Origin: Marinobacter persicus
Lineage (GTDB): Bacteria; Pseudomonadota; Gammaproteobacteria; Pseudomonadales; Oleiphilaceae
Assembly: GCF_002934325.1 (NCBI RefSeq)
Contig: NZ_PTIV01000014.1
Coordinates: 1 to 64,000, forward strand
Reading direction: 5' to 3'
DNA length: 64,000 nucleotides
The notes beneath the pieces are model-generated. The model worked only from the letters and a program-made list of their open reading frames with translations, was not told where the DNA came from and did not search any database. Positions 1-7,104 of the stretch are shown here, piece after piece (the stretch's first letter is position 1; each line of letters opens with the position of its first letter). The translations under genes were made by a program, and so were the position numbers.

Positions 1-264
1 CGCTGGAGGTCTTTATGGATCTCATCAAGCGAACACAGGATGCACCGCCAGGTGTTCATTAACCCGGCTGTTGCACTTGGAGTTGGAGACCGCCCAGTAT
101 GCACTACTGATAATTTGGTAGTGTCCTTCTATACTGCTCAAAAAAGATCCCCAGACGCCAAGACACTTGATGAAATAAAGAGGGTCGTTGAGGGAATGGT
201 TAGAGATTGGTATAAGGAAGATGTTGAAGTGTTGAAAATAGCCGAAAAAAGAGCTCATCAATAA
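1..264 (+). CDS. Hypothetical protein, possibly cut by the window edge
   Basis: This frame is open from the first base and ends in TAA at 262-264; the first ATG is at 40. The C-terminal half, rich in Lys, Glu and Val and predicted helical, looks like real protein sequence. The N-terminal part is less convincing. The region is AT-rich compared with everything after 900, so codon use differs from the neighbours. I recognise no family. A second frame, open from base 3 to the TAA at 60-62, could instead be the tail of an upstream gene, with the real start of this protein at ATG 40. No clear ribosome site precedes ATG 40. Existence as a gene is uncertain. Confidence 0.35.
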   Translation, partial: RWRSLWISSSEHRMHRQVFINPAVALGVGDRPVCTTDNLVVSFYTAQKRSPDAKTLDEIKRVVEGMVRDWYKEDVEVLKIAEKRAHQ

Positions 265-333
265 TTTTAGTCACGTCACAAATTTTGACCGTGAATTTGG
301 GTGATAACCGTAGCACCCTAAGAGGAGAGCGTT

Positions 334-870
334 GTGGATGCGTATAAATTTTTAATGACACTAGTTGCGCTCTTCAGTATTTTATTCAATATCTACCAGT
401 TTCTATTAAAGAGGCCAAAATTTAAGTTCCGAATGGCCTATGGACTTGAGCCTAACGATGATGGTGTCGGTACCTTTCTTTGTGCACGATTATTCGTATC
501 TAATATTGGAGGTGAGGCTGCAGTTTATAATGGTCTTGAAGGTGTCGATGATAAAGGAGACGTCTTTTATCCATCATGCAGTATATCCGTTGGATCAAGA
601 ATTGAACCAAATTCGTCAGTAGTTGGCTATATTACCAATGGTCACCTGCTAACACATCGGATATCATCATTATTTGTAGTCGATGGTGTTTTCAGGAAAC
701 ACAGGATTCCAGCGGACGTTCTCATAAAATTACTTAGAGAGCTTGAAGAAGAGAAGGTCCGTCTTCAAAAGTTAGGATGCAGAGTGCATCCCCCGAACGT
801 ATTTGAAAGGCACAACAATGCGACGTCGGAACCTGGAAATCTATCTCATAGGGCTACGTCAACTCTGTAA
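334..870 (+). CDS. Hypothetical membrane-anchored protein
   Basis: The protein has 178 residues. Residues 5-25 form one hydrophobic N-terminal segment, probably a membrane anchor. A soluble domain of mixed beta character follows, then a charged helical stretch (about residues 125-150) and a low-complexity tail. The GTG start at 334 is supported by AGGAG at about 321-326. The gene is AT-rich like the ORF before it and unlike the rest of the window, which suggests acquisition. I do not recognise the family. The small anchor-plus-soluble-domain layout fits a host- or phage-interaction accessory protein, but nothing in the sequence shows that. Confidence 0.6.
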   Translation: MDAYKFLMTLVALFSILFNIYQFLLKRPKFKFRMAYGLEPNDDGVGTFLCARLFVSNIGGEAAVYNGLEGVDDKGDVFYPSCSISVGSRIEPNSSVVGYITNGHLLTHRISSLFVVDGVFRKHRIPADVLIKLLRELEEEKVRLQKLGCRVHPPNVFERHNNATSEPGNLSHRATSTL

Positions 871-894
871 TCGTTAAGCCTAGAGGAACAAGCA

Positions 895-1281
895 ATGAGA
901 AAACTAATAACCTCAGGTTCCCCCCTCGAAGCCCCCATCGGCTTCTCCCGCGCATGCCGAGTCGGAAACATGATCTCCGTCTCCGGTACCGCCCCCATCA
1001 AAGACGGTAAAACCACCTGCGTGGGAGACGTGTACGGTCAAACCCGCTATTGCCTGGAGCTGTCGCTCCAGGCCATTCGTGAAGCGGGCGGCAGCCCGGC
1101 GGATATCATCCGTACTCGCATCATGCTCACGGATATTTCCTGCTGGGAGGAGGCGGCCAGAGCCCATGGGGAGCTGTTTTCCGAGATAAGGCCGGCCTGC
1201 ACGTTTGTTGAAGTCAGCCGCTTTATTGATCCGGAATGGCTGGTTGAGACAGAGGTGGACTGTGTGCTGGAGGCTGTGTAG
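895..1281 (+). CDS. RidA (YjgF/YER057c/UK114) family protein
   Basis: The 128-residue length fits the family. RidA proteins are trimeric deaminases that hydrolyse reactive enamine/imine intermediates released by PLP enzymes. The central Ser-Gly-Thr stretch (about residues 29-31) and the C-terminal Glu-Val-Ser-Arg stretch (about residues 106-109), which supplies the conserved carboxylate-binding Arg, are both present. This is a divergent Rid subgroup rather than the housekeeping RidA. The ATG at 895 follows AGAGGAA at about 881-887. From here on the base composition is the GC-rich type of the rest of the window. No operon partner is evident. Confidence 0.85.
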   Translation: MRKLITSGSPLEAPIGFSRACRVGNMISVSGTAPIKDGKTTCVGDVYGQTRYCLELSLQAIREAGGSPADIIRTRIMLTDISCWEEAARAHGELFSEIRPACTFVEVSRFIDPEWLVETEVDCVLEAV

Positions 1282-1320
1282 CTAAGCTTCCATGCTGTTT
1301 CTTACTACCTGAGCGCTCAA

Positions 1321-1575
1321 TCAGTAGTGATACCGAAGCTGGGCGATAAGCAAGGCGTCGTCCGTGACCTTGTAAACCATTCGGTGTTCTTCGTTGATTC
1401 GCCGAGACCAATAACCGGCCAGGCTGTGTTTGAGGGGCTCTGGTTTTCCGACACCTTCAAACGGCTCTCGCGTCGTTTCCTTAATCAGTTTGTTTAACCG
1501 GCTAAGGGTCTTTTTGTCGGTTTTCTGCCAGTACAGATAGTCTTCCCAGGCGTTCTCGGAGAAGATCAGTTTCAT
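1321..1575 (-). CDS. yoeB: YoeB-family toxin (ribosome-dependent mRNA endonuclease)
   Basis: At 84 residues the protein has the length of E. coli YoeB. It keeps family landmarks: an N-terminal beta strand then a Trp-rich helix (WEDYLYW), GKPEPLKHSLAGYWSRRI, the HRMVYKV strand and the terminal RYHY motif, whose His and Tyr lie in the RNase site. YoeB cleaves mRNA in the ribosomal A site and is neutralised by YefM. Its ATG overlaps the yefM stop codon by 4 bp (ATGA), so the toxin is translationally coupled to the antitoxin. Regulation is expected through YefM binding its own promoter. Confidence 0.93.
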   Translation of the reverse strand: MKLIFSENAWEDYLYWQKTDKKTLSRLNKLIKETTREPFEGVGKPEPLKHSLAGYWSRRINEEHRMVYKVTDDALLIAQLRYHY

Positions 1576-1823
1576 TCAAGAAGTTCCTTTTCTTGACCAT
1601 GGCCTTGCTCGAGCTCCGCCACGGATTCCATTAAACGGCGGGCATTCTTGGGGGCGCGGAGGAGGTAGGCGGTTTCTTGCAACGCCTCGTAGTCCTCAAG
1701 CGAGATCATGACCACGGACTGGGACTTGCTTCGGGTGATGATCACGGGAGAATGGTCTTCACAGACCTGCTCCATGGTTTTTGCCAGGTTGGTTCTGGCG
1801 GCTGTATAACTAATGGCATCCAT
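1572..1823 (-). CDS. yefM: YefM/Phd-family antitoxin
   Basis: The 83-residue antitoxin begins MDAISYTAARTNLAK, the normal YefM N-terminus. An in-frame extension to 1886 exists but would add 21 residues foreign to the family, so ATG 1823 is preferred. The N-terminal Phd/YefM DNA-binding fold contains the typical ITRSKSQSVVMISLEDYEAL segment. The acidic, disordered C-terminus (about residues 58-83) is the toxin-binding part. It is the first gene of a two-gene operon with yoeB. Its promoter overlaps the 5' end of the divergent lipoprotein gene. Confidence 0.92.
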   Translation of the reverse strand: MDAISYTAARTNLAKTMEQVCEDHSPVIITRSKSQSVVMISLEDYEALQETAYLLRAPKNARRLMESVAELEQGHGQEKELLE

Positions 1824-1851
1824 GATTTTGGACCTGTACAGGATGTTGTTC

Positions 1852-2556
1852 ATGGTCAGAATACCGTACAAACAAAGAATTGACAATCAGCTGTCGAGCT
1901 GTCGTCTTTGCGCCTTTTCATCGCTCCGAATCGCGCTTGTTTTCGCTTCCATGCTGTTCCTTGCCGCCTGCACCCAGAACGATTCTTTGTCGGACAGTCC
2001 CACGGCCGAGAAAGGCAAAACAGACTCCCCAGCCACGCAAAACGATGCGGCGAACGGGAGAAACGAGTCGCCGCCGGGCGATGACGAGCCAAGCGCCGTT
2101 TATCTATCGGAATGGACAGCCGGCATTATCGACCGGCCGCGCACAGATCAGCCCGTTGCGAGGCTCGTTGATGTCCGTACCGGTCTGCACGAAGGCTTCG
2201 ACCGGGTGGTTTTTGAGTTTGATGAGAGGGTGCCGGGCTATCACGTGGAGTACATCGACCAACCCGTCCGAAAGTGCGGTTCCGGGAAGGTAACCCCCTT
2301 GGCCGGGGATGGCTGGCTGGAGGTTCGGATGTACCCGGCAAACGCGCACACCGAGGAGGGGAAGCTCACGGTCGCCAATCGGGAGTGGATGCCAGGGTTG
2401 CCGGTGCTCTCCGAGCTGGAGCTGACGTGTGACTTTGAGGCGGTGGTGACATGGGTCATGGGCGTTGAGTCGCCGAATCGCTATCAGGTTCGCGAACTGA
2501 GTAACCCCCCGCGCCTCGTTATCGATTTACGCCATGATCGGAATCGCAGCAACTGA
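1852..2556 (+). CDS. Lipoprotein with AMIN-like C-terminal domain
   Basis: The product is about 234 residues. A basic region leads into a hydrophobic stretch and a lipobox (LFLAAC), so the protein is probably a lipid-anchored envelope protein. Residues 30-75 are a Ser/Asp/Pro/Thr-rich linker. The C-terminal part resembles AMIN-like domains: LVDVRTGLHEGFDRVVFEF near its start and PPRLVIDLRH at the end. Such domains usually bind envelope glycans; the ligand here is unknown. The start is uncertain. ATG codons in this frame occur at 1813, 1822, 1843 and 1852. I chose 1852 because AGGA sits about 8 bases upstream, although the leader before the lipobox is still rather long. The longer starts would overlap yefM. 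Confidence 0.72.
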   Translation: MVRIPYKQRIDNQLSSCRLCAFSSLRIALVFASMLFLAACTQNDSLSDSPTAEKGKTDSPATQNDAANGRNESPPGDDEPSAVYLSEWTAGIIDRPRTDQPVARLVDVRTGLHEGFDRVVFEFDERVPGYHVEYIDQPVRKCGSGKVTPLAGDGWLEVRMYPANAHTEEGKLTVANREWMPGLPVLSELELTCDFEAVVTWVMGVESPNRYQVRELSNPPRLVIDLRHDRNRSN

Positions 2557-2614
2557 GCTAAGCTGTAAACTGGATTGATGGTGTAAGCCGTTGTGCGTAA
2601 AAGGAGCAATCACT

Positions 2615-3619
2615 ATGGGTCTCGATAAAACGCCCCCTACCAAAGACCAGATCCGCTCCCTGTTGCGCTACGCCATCCTTGCGCCCTCAAGCCACAACAC
2701 CCAGCCCTGGCGGTTTGAAATCACCGAGGGCGCCGTCTCCCTGTTTGCCGACCGAACCCGGGCCTTGCCCGCCAACGATCCCAATGACCGGGAGCTGACC
2801 ATCAGTTGTGGCTGTGCGCTGATGAATTTGCGTGTGGCGGCGGCGCGTGAAGGCTTTGATGTTTCCGTGGATCTGAGCCCGGCCCAGGATGATGGCGACC
2901 GGCTGGCGGTGGTCTCTTTTCGGCCGGGTGAGACGTCTGTGCCGGGTGGAGAGGAATGGCTGTCCAAAACAGGGCTGTTTCTGTCGATGGAAACCCGCCG
3001 GACGTACCGGAAGCGTTTCGAGCCCCGGGAAGTGCCGACAGTCACCCTCGATGCTCTATTGGCGGCGGCTTCCGAGAGCGGGTGTGAGTTGAAACTGCTG
3101 GAGTCCGAAACGCAGCGTCACCAGGTGGCGGAACTGGTTGCCGAGGGCGATGCCATTCAGTGGGCCGACCCCAACTGGCGCCGGGAGCTGGCTAACTGGA
3201 TGCATTCCCGCAGTCAGGGCGACGGGCTCACGGTGCCCGGGCTGTTGGCACCCGTGGTCCGGGCCGTTGTCCGCATGTTTAATATGGGCAAAAGTGTGGG
3301 AGCCAAGGATCATCAACTGGCGGATGAATCACCGGTGCTGGCGGTTGTGGGTACGGAGGGTGATAGCAGGTCAGACTGGTTGGCGGCGGGGCAGGCGTTG
3401 CAGAAGGTATTGCTGGTGGCGCATACCCACGGTTTGCAAGCGTCTTACCTGAACCAACCCATCCAGGTGGCATCGTTGCGCCCAAAACTCCAGAAACTGC
3501 TGGATCAGGAGACGTTTCCCCAGATTCTGCTCCGACTTGGGTTTCCGGAAGATGACAGTCACGCCGCGCCCCGTCGGCCACTGAGTGACGTGTACATTGT
3601 GAAAAAGTCCAATGCCTGA
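2615..3619 (+). CDS. Nitroreductase-fold (Acg-type) FMN-binding protein
   Basis: The 334-residue product has two tandem nitroreductase-like halves, typical of the Acg/nitroreductase-like family. The N-terminal motif APSSHNTQPWRF is the FMN-binding signature; the C-terminal half has a PVLAVVGT strand and a LRLGFP segment. The family probably acts as flavin-linked oxidoreductase or flavin storage protein in the cytoplasm; the substrate is unknown. The start is ATG 2615, preceded by AAAGGAG at about 2600-2606; the TTG at 2591 lacks a site. The gene stands alone, ahead of the SOS-controlled yebG. Confidence 0.82.
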   Translation: MGLDKTPPTKDQIRSLLRYAILAPSSHNTQPWRFEITEGAVSLFADRTRALPANDPNDRELTISCGCALMNLRVAAAREGFDVSVDLSPAQDDGDRLAVVSFRPGETSVPGGEEWLSKTGLFLSMETRRTYRKRFEPREVPTVTLDALLAAASESGCELKLLESETQRHQVAELVAEGDAIQWADPNWRRELANWMHSRSQGDGLTVPGLLAPVVRAVVRMFNMGKSVGAKDHQLADESPVLAVVGTEGDSRSDWLAAGQALQKVLLVAHTHGLQASYLNQPIQVASLRPKLQKLLDQETFPQILLRLGFPEDDSHAAPRRPLSDVYIVKKSNA

Positions 3620-3644
3620 GAGGACAGAATAACGAAGCAGAGCA

Positions 3645-3660
3645 CTGTATAAATATTCAG
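3645..3660 (+). promoter_or_regulatory. LexA box (SOS operator)
   Basis: The 16-bp sequence CTGTATAAATATTCAG fits the gammaproteobacterial LexA consensus CTG-N10-CAG with the usual AT-rich centre. It lies 71 bp upstream of the yebG start. YebG is a classical LexA-regulon member in E. coli, so site and gene support each other. Confidence 0.88.
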
Positions 3661-3730
3661 TATTTGTGATAGGCTGCGCTTTCATTAACGGTGTTACCAA
3701 CCATCATGACCCCGGAGGCGATGGCATATC

Positions 3731-4009
3731 ATGGGCGTAAAAGCACTCTACTATTCCGAGAGGGACGGACTGGACATGGCACTGAAAAACCCGGACAAAA
3801 TGTTGTTTGCGTCCAAAGCAGAAGCCGATGCCCGGGACAAGGTTCTGGAACTTTCCGAAGAGATTACCACCTTCCTGCAGCGCAAGGTCGGGGGGCTGTC
3901 TGAAGAGTTGGCAGAGCAATGCGCACTAGCCATTGCGGAAGAAAAAGAGTTGTTCACAAAGGCACTGAAAAAGCCGGAACTGCTGAACGAAACTGCCGAG
4001 GCCGAGTAA
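3731..4009 (+). CDS. yebG: YebG-family DNA-damage-inducible protein
   Basis: The 92-residue protein aligns in plan with E. coli YebG: a short N-terminal strand (KALYYSERDG), then FASKAEADARDKVLELSEE, a helix pair and an acidic C-terminus. YebG is a small SOS protein of unclear biochemical role. The upstream LexA box at 3645-3660 strongly supports the call. The ATG at 3731 follows GGAGG at 3714-3718 with a slightly long spacing; the ATG at 3721 is in another frame. A short GC hairpin (GGCCCC/GGGGCC, 4015-4030) lies between this gene and the convergent VOC gene. Confidence 0.87.
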   Translation: MGVKALYYSERDGLDMALKNPDKMLFASKAEADARDKVLELSEEITTFLQRKVGGLSEELAEQCALAIAEEKELFTKALKKPELLNETAEAE

Positions 4010-4039
4010 TTCCCGGCCCCGGGTGGGGCCCTAAGATGT

Positions 4040-4540
4040 TCAGTAGGCGCCCTCGCTGTAAATCAGCTCGTAGCTGTGGCTGTAGATTTCCAGAATGTTA
4101 CCGAACGGGTCTTCCATGTAGATCATCCGGTACGGCTTTTCGCCCGGGTAGTAATAGCGCGGTTTGGCCATGCGTCGTTTACCTCCGGCGGCTTCAATCC
4201 GTTCCGCCAGTGCTTCCACATTCGGGTCCTGCACGCAGAAGTGGAACACGCCGGTTTTCCAGTACTCGAAGTTGTCTTCCGGATTGGTCTGGTTCTTGAA
4301 CTGGAACAGTTCCACGCCAATCCGGTCGCCGGTGGACAAGTGGGCAATGCGGAAGCTGCCCCAGCCTGCGCCAAAGACGTCGGTGCACATCTCGCCGATG
4401 GCGCTGTCGTCTTCTCTGATCTCGGTGGGCGTCATGATCAGGTACCAGCCCAGCACATCGGTGTAAAACTGAACGGCTTTTTCGAGATCGGGCACGGAAA
4501 TGCCAATGTGTGAAAAGTTTCTCGGGTAGACGTTACTCAT
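4040..4540 (-). CDS. VOC-superfamily (glyoxalase/dioxygenase fold) protein
   Basis: The 166-residue protein has one pair of beta-alpha-beta-beta-beta modules. The first begins NFSHIGISVPDLEKAVQFYTDVLGW, with the expected metal-ligand His; the second is marked by GVFHFCVQDPNVEALAERIEAAGG and ends MEDPFGNILEIYSHSYE, with the expected Glu ligand. VOC proteins are metal-dependent lyases, isomerases or ring-cleaving dioxygenases; the substrate cannot be read from sequence. The gene is divergent from a LysR-type regulator starting 92 bp away, so the regulator probably controls it. Confidence 0.85.
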   Translation of the reverse strand: MSNVYPRNFSHIGISVPDLEKAVQFYTDVLGWYLIMTPTEIREDDSAIGEMCTDVFGAGWGSFRIAHLSTGDRIGVELFQFKNQTNPEDNFEYWKTGVFHFCVQDPNVEALAERIEAAGGKRRMAKPRYYYPGEKPYRMIYMEDPFGNILEIYSHSYELIYSEGAY

Positions 4541-4632
4541 TGCTGTTCTCCTCGTTAAAGACAGAAACAGCGTACAAAGCCGCTATAATTACGTGAAATT
4601 ATCTTTTGTCATTCAAATGATTGCGGGGCGTG

Positions 4633-5502
4633 ATGATTAACGTTGTCTGGTTACGCACGTTTTGCACGCTGGTGGAGGTGGGCCATTTCACGCACACGGC
4701 GGAGCGTTTGCATATGACCCAGCCGGGCGTGAGCCAGCATGTGCACAAGCTGGAGGCGCAGCTGGGTGTGGATTTGCTGGTTCGTGAGGGCAAGCGGTTT
4801 TCACTGTCGGAGGCGGGCGAGCGCCTGTACGACCATGGGCAGGCGATTCTGGGCTCGTTGTCGAACCTGGAACAGGTGGTGAGCGATGACCCGCCGTACA
4901 CCGGCACTGTGCGGGTCATGTCGCCGGGCAGTGTCGGGCTGAAACTGTATCCACAGTTGCTGGCGTTGCAGAGCGAGCATCCCGGGCTGGTGATGGATTA
5001 TCGCTTTGCGCCCAATGCGGATGTGGAGGCGGCTGTTGCCAGGCAGGCGGCGGACATTGGGTTGATGACGTCGAAGCCGGTCAGCGCCGAGGTTGTCAGC
5101 CAGCCCATTGCGTGGGAATCGCTGTTGCTGGTAACGCCTGCGTCTGTCACCGATCCCAACTGGGAAGCACTCATGGCTTTGGGCTTTATTGATCACCCGG
5201 ACGGCAGTCATCACGCTGATCTGCTGCTGGGCGCCAATTACCCGGAGTTTCAGCACAGCCAGCTGTTTCCGAAAAAGGGGTTTTCAAACCAGATCGGGTT
5301 GATTCTGGAGCCGGTCAGCCTAGGGCTGGGGTTTACCGTGTTGCCCGCCCATGCCGTGGAAGCTTTCCCAAAGCCAGAAGCCATTTGCGCGTATCCGCTT
5401 GACCATCCGGTGAGTGAAACCCTGTACCTATGCACCCGGCGCGACAAGCCCTTGCCCAAAAGAGTGGAAATGGTGATCGCCCGGATGCCGCGATGGCTTT
5501 AA
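4633..5502 (+). CDS. LysR-family transcriptional regulator
   Basis: The protein has about 289 residues. The N-terminal winged helix-turn-helix is clear (LRTFCTLVEVGHFTHTAERL then TQPGVSQHVHKLEAQLG). A LysR effector-binding domain follows from about residue 90. The start is either ATG 4633 or the adjacent GTG 4630; both lack a strong ribosome site. The gene is divergent from the VOC-fold gene, the standard arrangement for a LysR protein regulating a neighbour. Effector unknown. Confidence 0.9.
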   Translation: MINVVWLRTFCTLVEVGHFTHTAERLHMTQPGVSQHVHKLEAQLGVDLLVREGKRFSLSEAGERLYDHGQAILGSLSNLEQVVSDDPPYTGTVRVMSPGSVGLKLYPQLLALQSEHPGLVMDYRFAPNADVEAAVARQAADIGLMTSKPVSAEVVSQPIAWESLLLVTPASVTDPNWEALMALGFIDHPDGSHHADLLLGANYPEFQHSQLFPKKGFSNQIGLILEPVSLGLGFTVLPAHAVEAFPKPEAICAYPLDHPVSETLYLCTRRDKPLPKRVEMVIARMPRWL

Positions 5503-5544
5503 ACTGTCGGCACGCGCCTGACACTGATCAACCATAGGATCTGT

Positions 5545-6006
5545 ATGAAAAAATCCATCGCCCTGGCCACACTGATTCTTCTGCTGTTCACCGGCATCGT
5601 GTTCCAGTACTACATCACCGCTCTTCCGGATCTTGAACAGCCTATTACCCTCCGCGAGGCTAACATCACCACCGAGGCAGGCTCGGTGTCGGTCACGTTT
5701 GTGGATAACGCGGGCGATCCGTTCACGTTTGGCTTCCGCGCCAGTGATGACTTTGAACCGGAGGTGTATCCGGCGTTCTACATGCGCAATCCTGAGCTGG
5801 TGCCCTACATGTACTGGCTGAATATTGGCGGGCCGGATGAACGTGCGTTGTTACGTGTGGTTGAGGGCTGGCTGCAGCGTAATGTGCCACCGGAGCTGAT
5901 GGAGCGCCTGGAGCAGGGTCTGGCGGAAGACTTGTCTGCTGATGAACAGAAAATGGCGGCGGTGTACGAGGTCTACTCGCTGCTGCGAGAGCGTCATCAG
6001 GGCTGA
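5545..6006 (+). CDS. Hypothetical exported or membrane-anchored protein
   Basis: The protein has 153 residues. Lys-Lys followed by ALATLILLLFTGIVFQYYI (about residues 6-24) is a signal peptide or single N-terminal anchor. The rest is soluble, acidic and rich in aromatic and proline residues, with no motif I recognise. A short gap of 7 bp separates it from a four-helix membrane protein on the same strand, so the two are probably co-transcribed, with the grpB-like gene also close downstream. Confidence 0.7.
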   Translation: MKKSIALATLILLLFTGIVFQYYITALPDLEQPITLREANITTEAGSVSVTFVDNAGDPFTFGFRASDDFEPEVYPAFYMRNPELVPYMYWLNIGGPDERALLRVVEGWLQRNVPPELMERLEQGLAEDLSADEQKMAAVYEVYSLLRERHQG

Positions 6007-6013
6007 GACAACC

Positions 6014-6415
6014 ATGGCCATCTCACTTGCCCTCAAAGCAATCGCTATCTGGATCGCGATCCTGATGCTGGCCATGGCCAACGGCTTTCTGCGTGAGTTT
6101 GTCCTCATGCCCAGGTTTGGTACCCCCGCCGCATTGGTATTGAGCGGTTTGCTCTTGTCGGCGCTGATTCTGGGGGTGGCCTACCTGTCCCTTCCCTGGG
6201 TGAAACCGGAGGCACCCATTCAATACTGGCTGGTGGGCTTTGGCTGGCTGGCGCTGACCCTGGTGTTCGAGTTCTCCTTCGGGCTGGGGCAGGGCAAGTC
6301 CTGGTCGGTGATGCTGGAAGCCTATTCCTTCAAGGGCGGTAACCTCTGGCCCGTGGTGCTTGCGGTTACGGCGTTGGCGCCTTACCTTGCCGCCAAATTG
6401 CGAGGCTGGCTGTAA
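6014..6415 (+). CDS. Small integral membrane protein, about four helices
   Basis: The 133-residue protein is strongly hydrophobic with four probable transmembrane helices (about 3-22, 38-58, 70-92 and 112-130). The start is ATG 6014; an in-frame upstream ATG at 5942 lies inside the preceding gene and is rejected. The spacing to the genes on both sides (7 and 18 bp) suggests one operon. No family is recognised with confidence. Confidence 0.72.
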   Translation: MAISLALKAIAIWIAILMLAMANGFLREFVLMPRFGTPAALVLSGLLLSALILGVAYLSLPWVKPEAPIQYWLVGFGWLALTLVFEFSFGLGQGKSWSVMLEAYSFKGGNLWPVVLAVTALAPYLAAKLRGWL

Positions 6416-6433
6416 AGAAGGAGCGAGCGATTC

Positions 6434-6955
6434 ATGGAAATCCTGCCGTATGAAATCATAAAAGCCGAGTTCAAACCCTGGACAGAAACCTACCTGGCCG
6501 TCGCCCAGGCGCTGATCCGGTTTATTGAAACGGACGAGATCGAGGTGATGCACTTTGGTTCCACCTCGGCGAAGGTCGGTGGCAAGGGCATCATTGATCT
6601 GTCGGTACTCTACCCTGAAAGCCAGTTGCAGGCGGCGGTCAAGCACCTGAAAACGCTGGGTTTCCAGGAGCAGGCATCCGCCAAACCCTTCCCGCCGGAA
6701 CGCCCCCGCAAGGACGGCGCGGTACTGTTCGAAGGCCGGAAGTACCTCATTCACGCCCATGTGATTCAAAAACACTCCGAGGAACACCAACGCCAGCGCG
6801 CCTACCGGGATTACCTGCTGGCCAATCCGCAGGTGCGGATGGACTACGAGCGCCAGAAGAAAGCCATTCTGTCTGAAGGTGTGACCGACCAGGAGGCGTA
6901 TGTGAAGCGCAAGGCGCCATTTGTGAAGGCGGTGCTTAACGACCTTTCAGGATGA
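6434..6955 (+). CDS. GrpB/UPF0157 family nucleotidyltransferase-fold protein
   Basis: The 173-residue protein has the GrpB signature: an N-terminal strand and helix, then IEVMHFGSTSAKVGGKGIIDLSV, the nucleotidyltransferase-like GS motif with a downstream Asp, and a C-terminal YRDYLLANP...YERQKK helix. The biochemical role of the family is poorly known; acetyltransferase or CoaE fusions exist elsewhere. AAGGAGCGAGCG precedes ATG 6434. Its stop codon overlaps the ATG of a 43-codon ORF. Confidence 0.85.
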   Translation: MEILPYEIIKAEFKPWTETYLAVAQALIRFIETDEIEVMHFGSTSAKVGGKGIIDLSVLYPESQLQAAVKHLKTLGFQEQASAKPFPPERPRKDGAVLFEGRKYLIHAHVIQKHSEEHQRQRAYRDYLLANPQVRMDYERQKKAILSEGVTDQEAYVKRKAPFVKAVLNDLSG

Positions 6956-7083
6956 CTCGGCCAGAAAAGCAGCTTGTTGCCATTGGCTGGGGCCATGATG
7001 AGACTGTCCACCTTGAAACCACAGAGGTAGCTGCCACACTCCATCATGCCAGAGTCAGTATTTTTACCGGCTCCAATTTTTAA
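6952..7083 (+). CDS. Possible small protein coupled to the GrpB gene
   Basis: A 43-residue ORF starts at an ATG that overlaps the preceding stop (ATGA at 6952-6955) and ends TAA at 7081-7083. The peptide is soluble, with several His and Glu residues, and reads like ordinary protein sequence, but it is short and has no recognised family. The stop-start overlap suggests translational coupling. It could also be untranslated leader of the downstream MFS gene. Confidence 0.35.
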   Translation: MTRPEKQLVAIGWGHDETVHLETTEVAATLHHARVSIFTGSNF

Positions 7084-7104
7084 GGCCAACTTGGCGGAGG
7101 TGGC

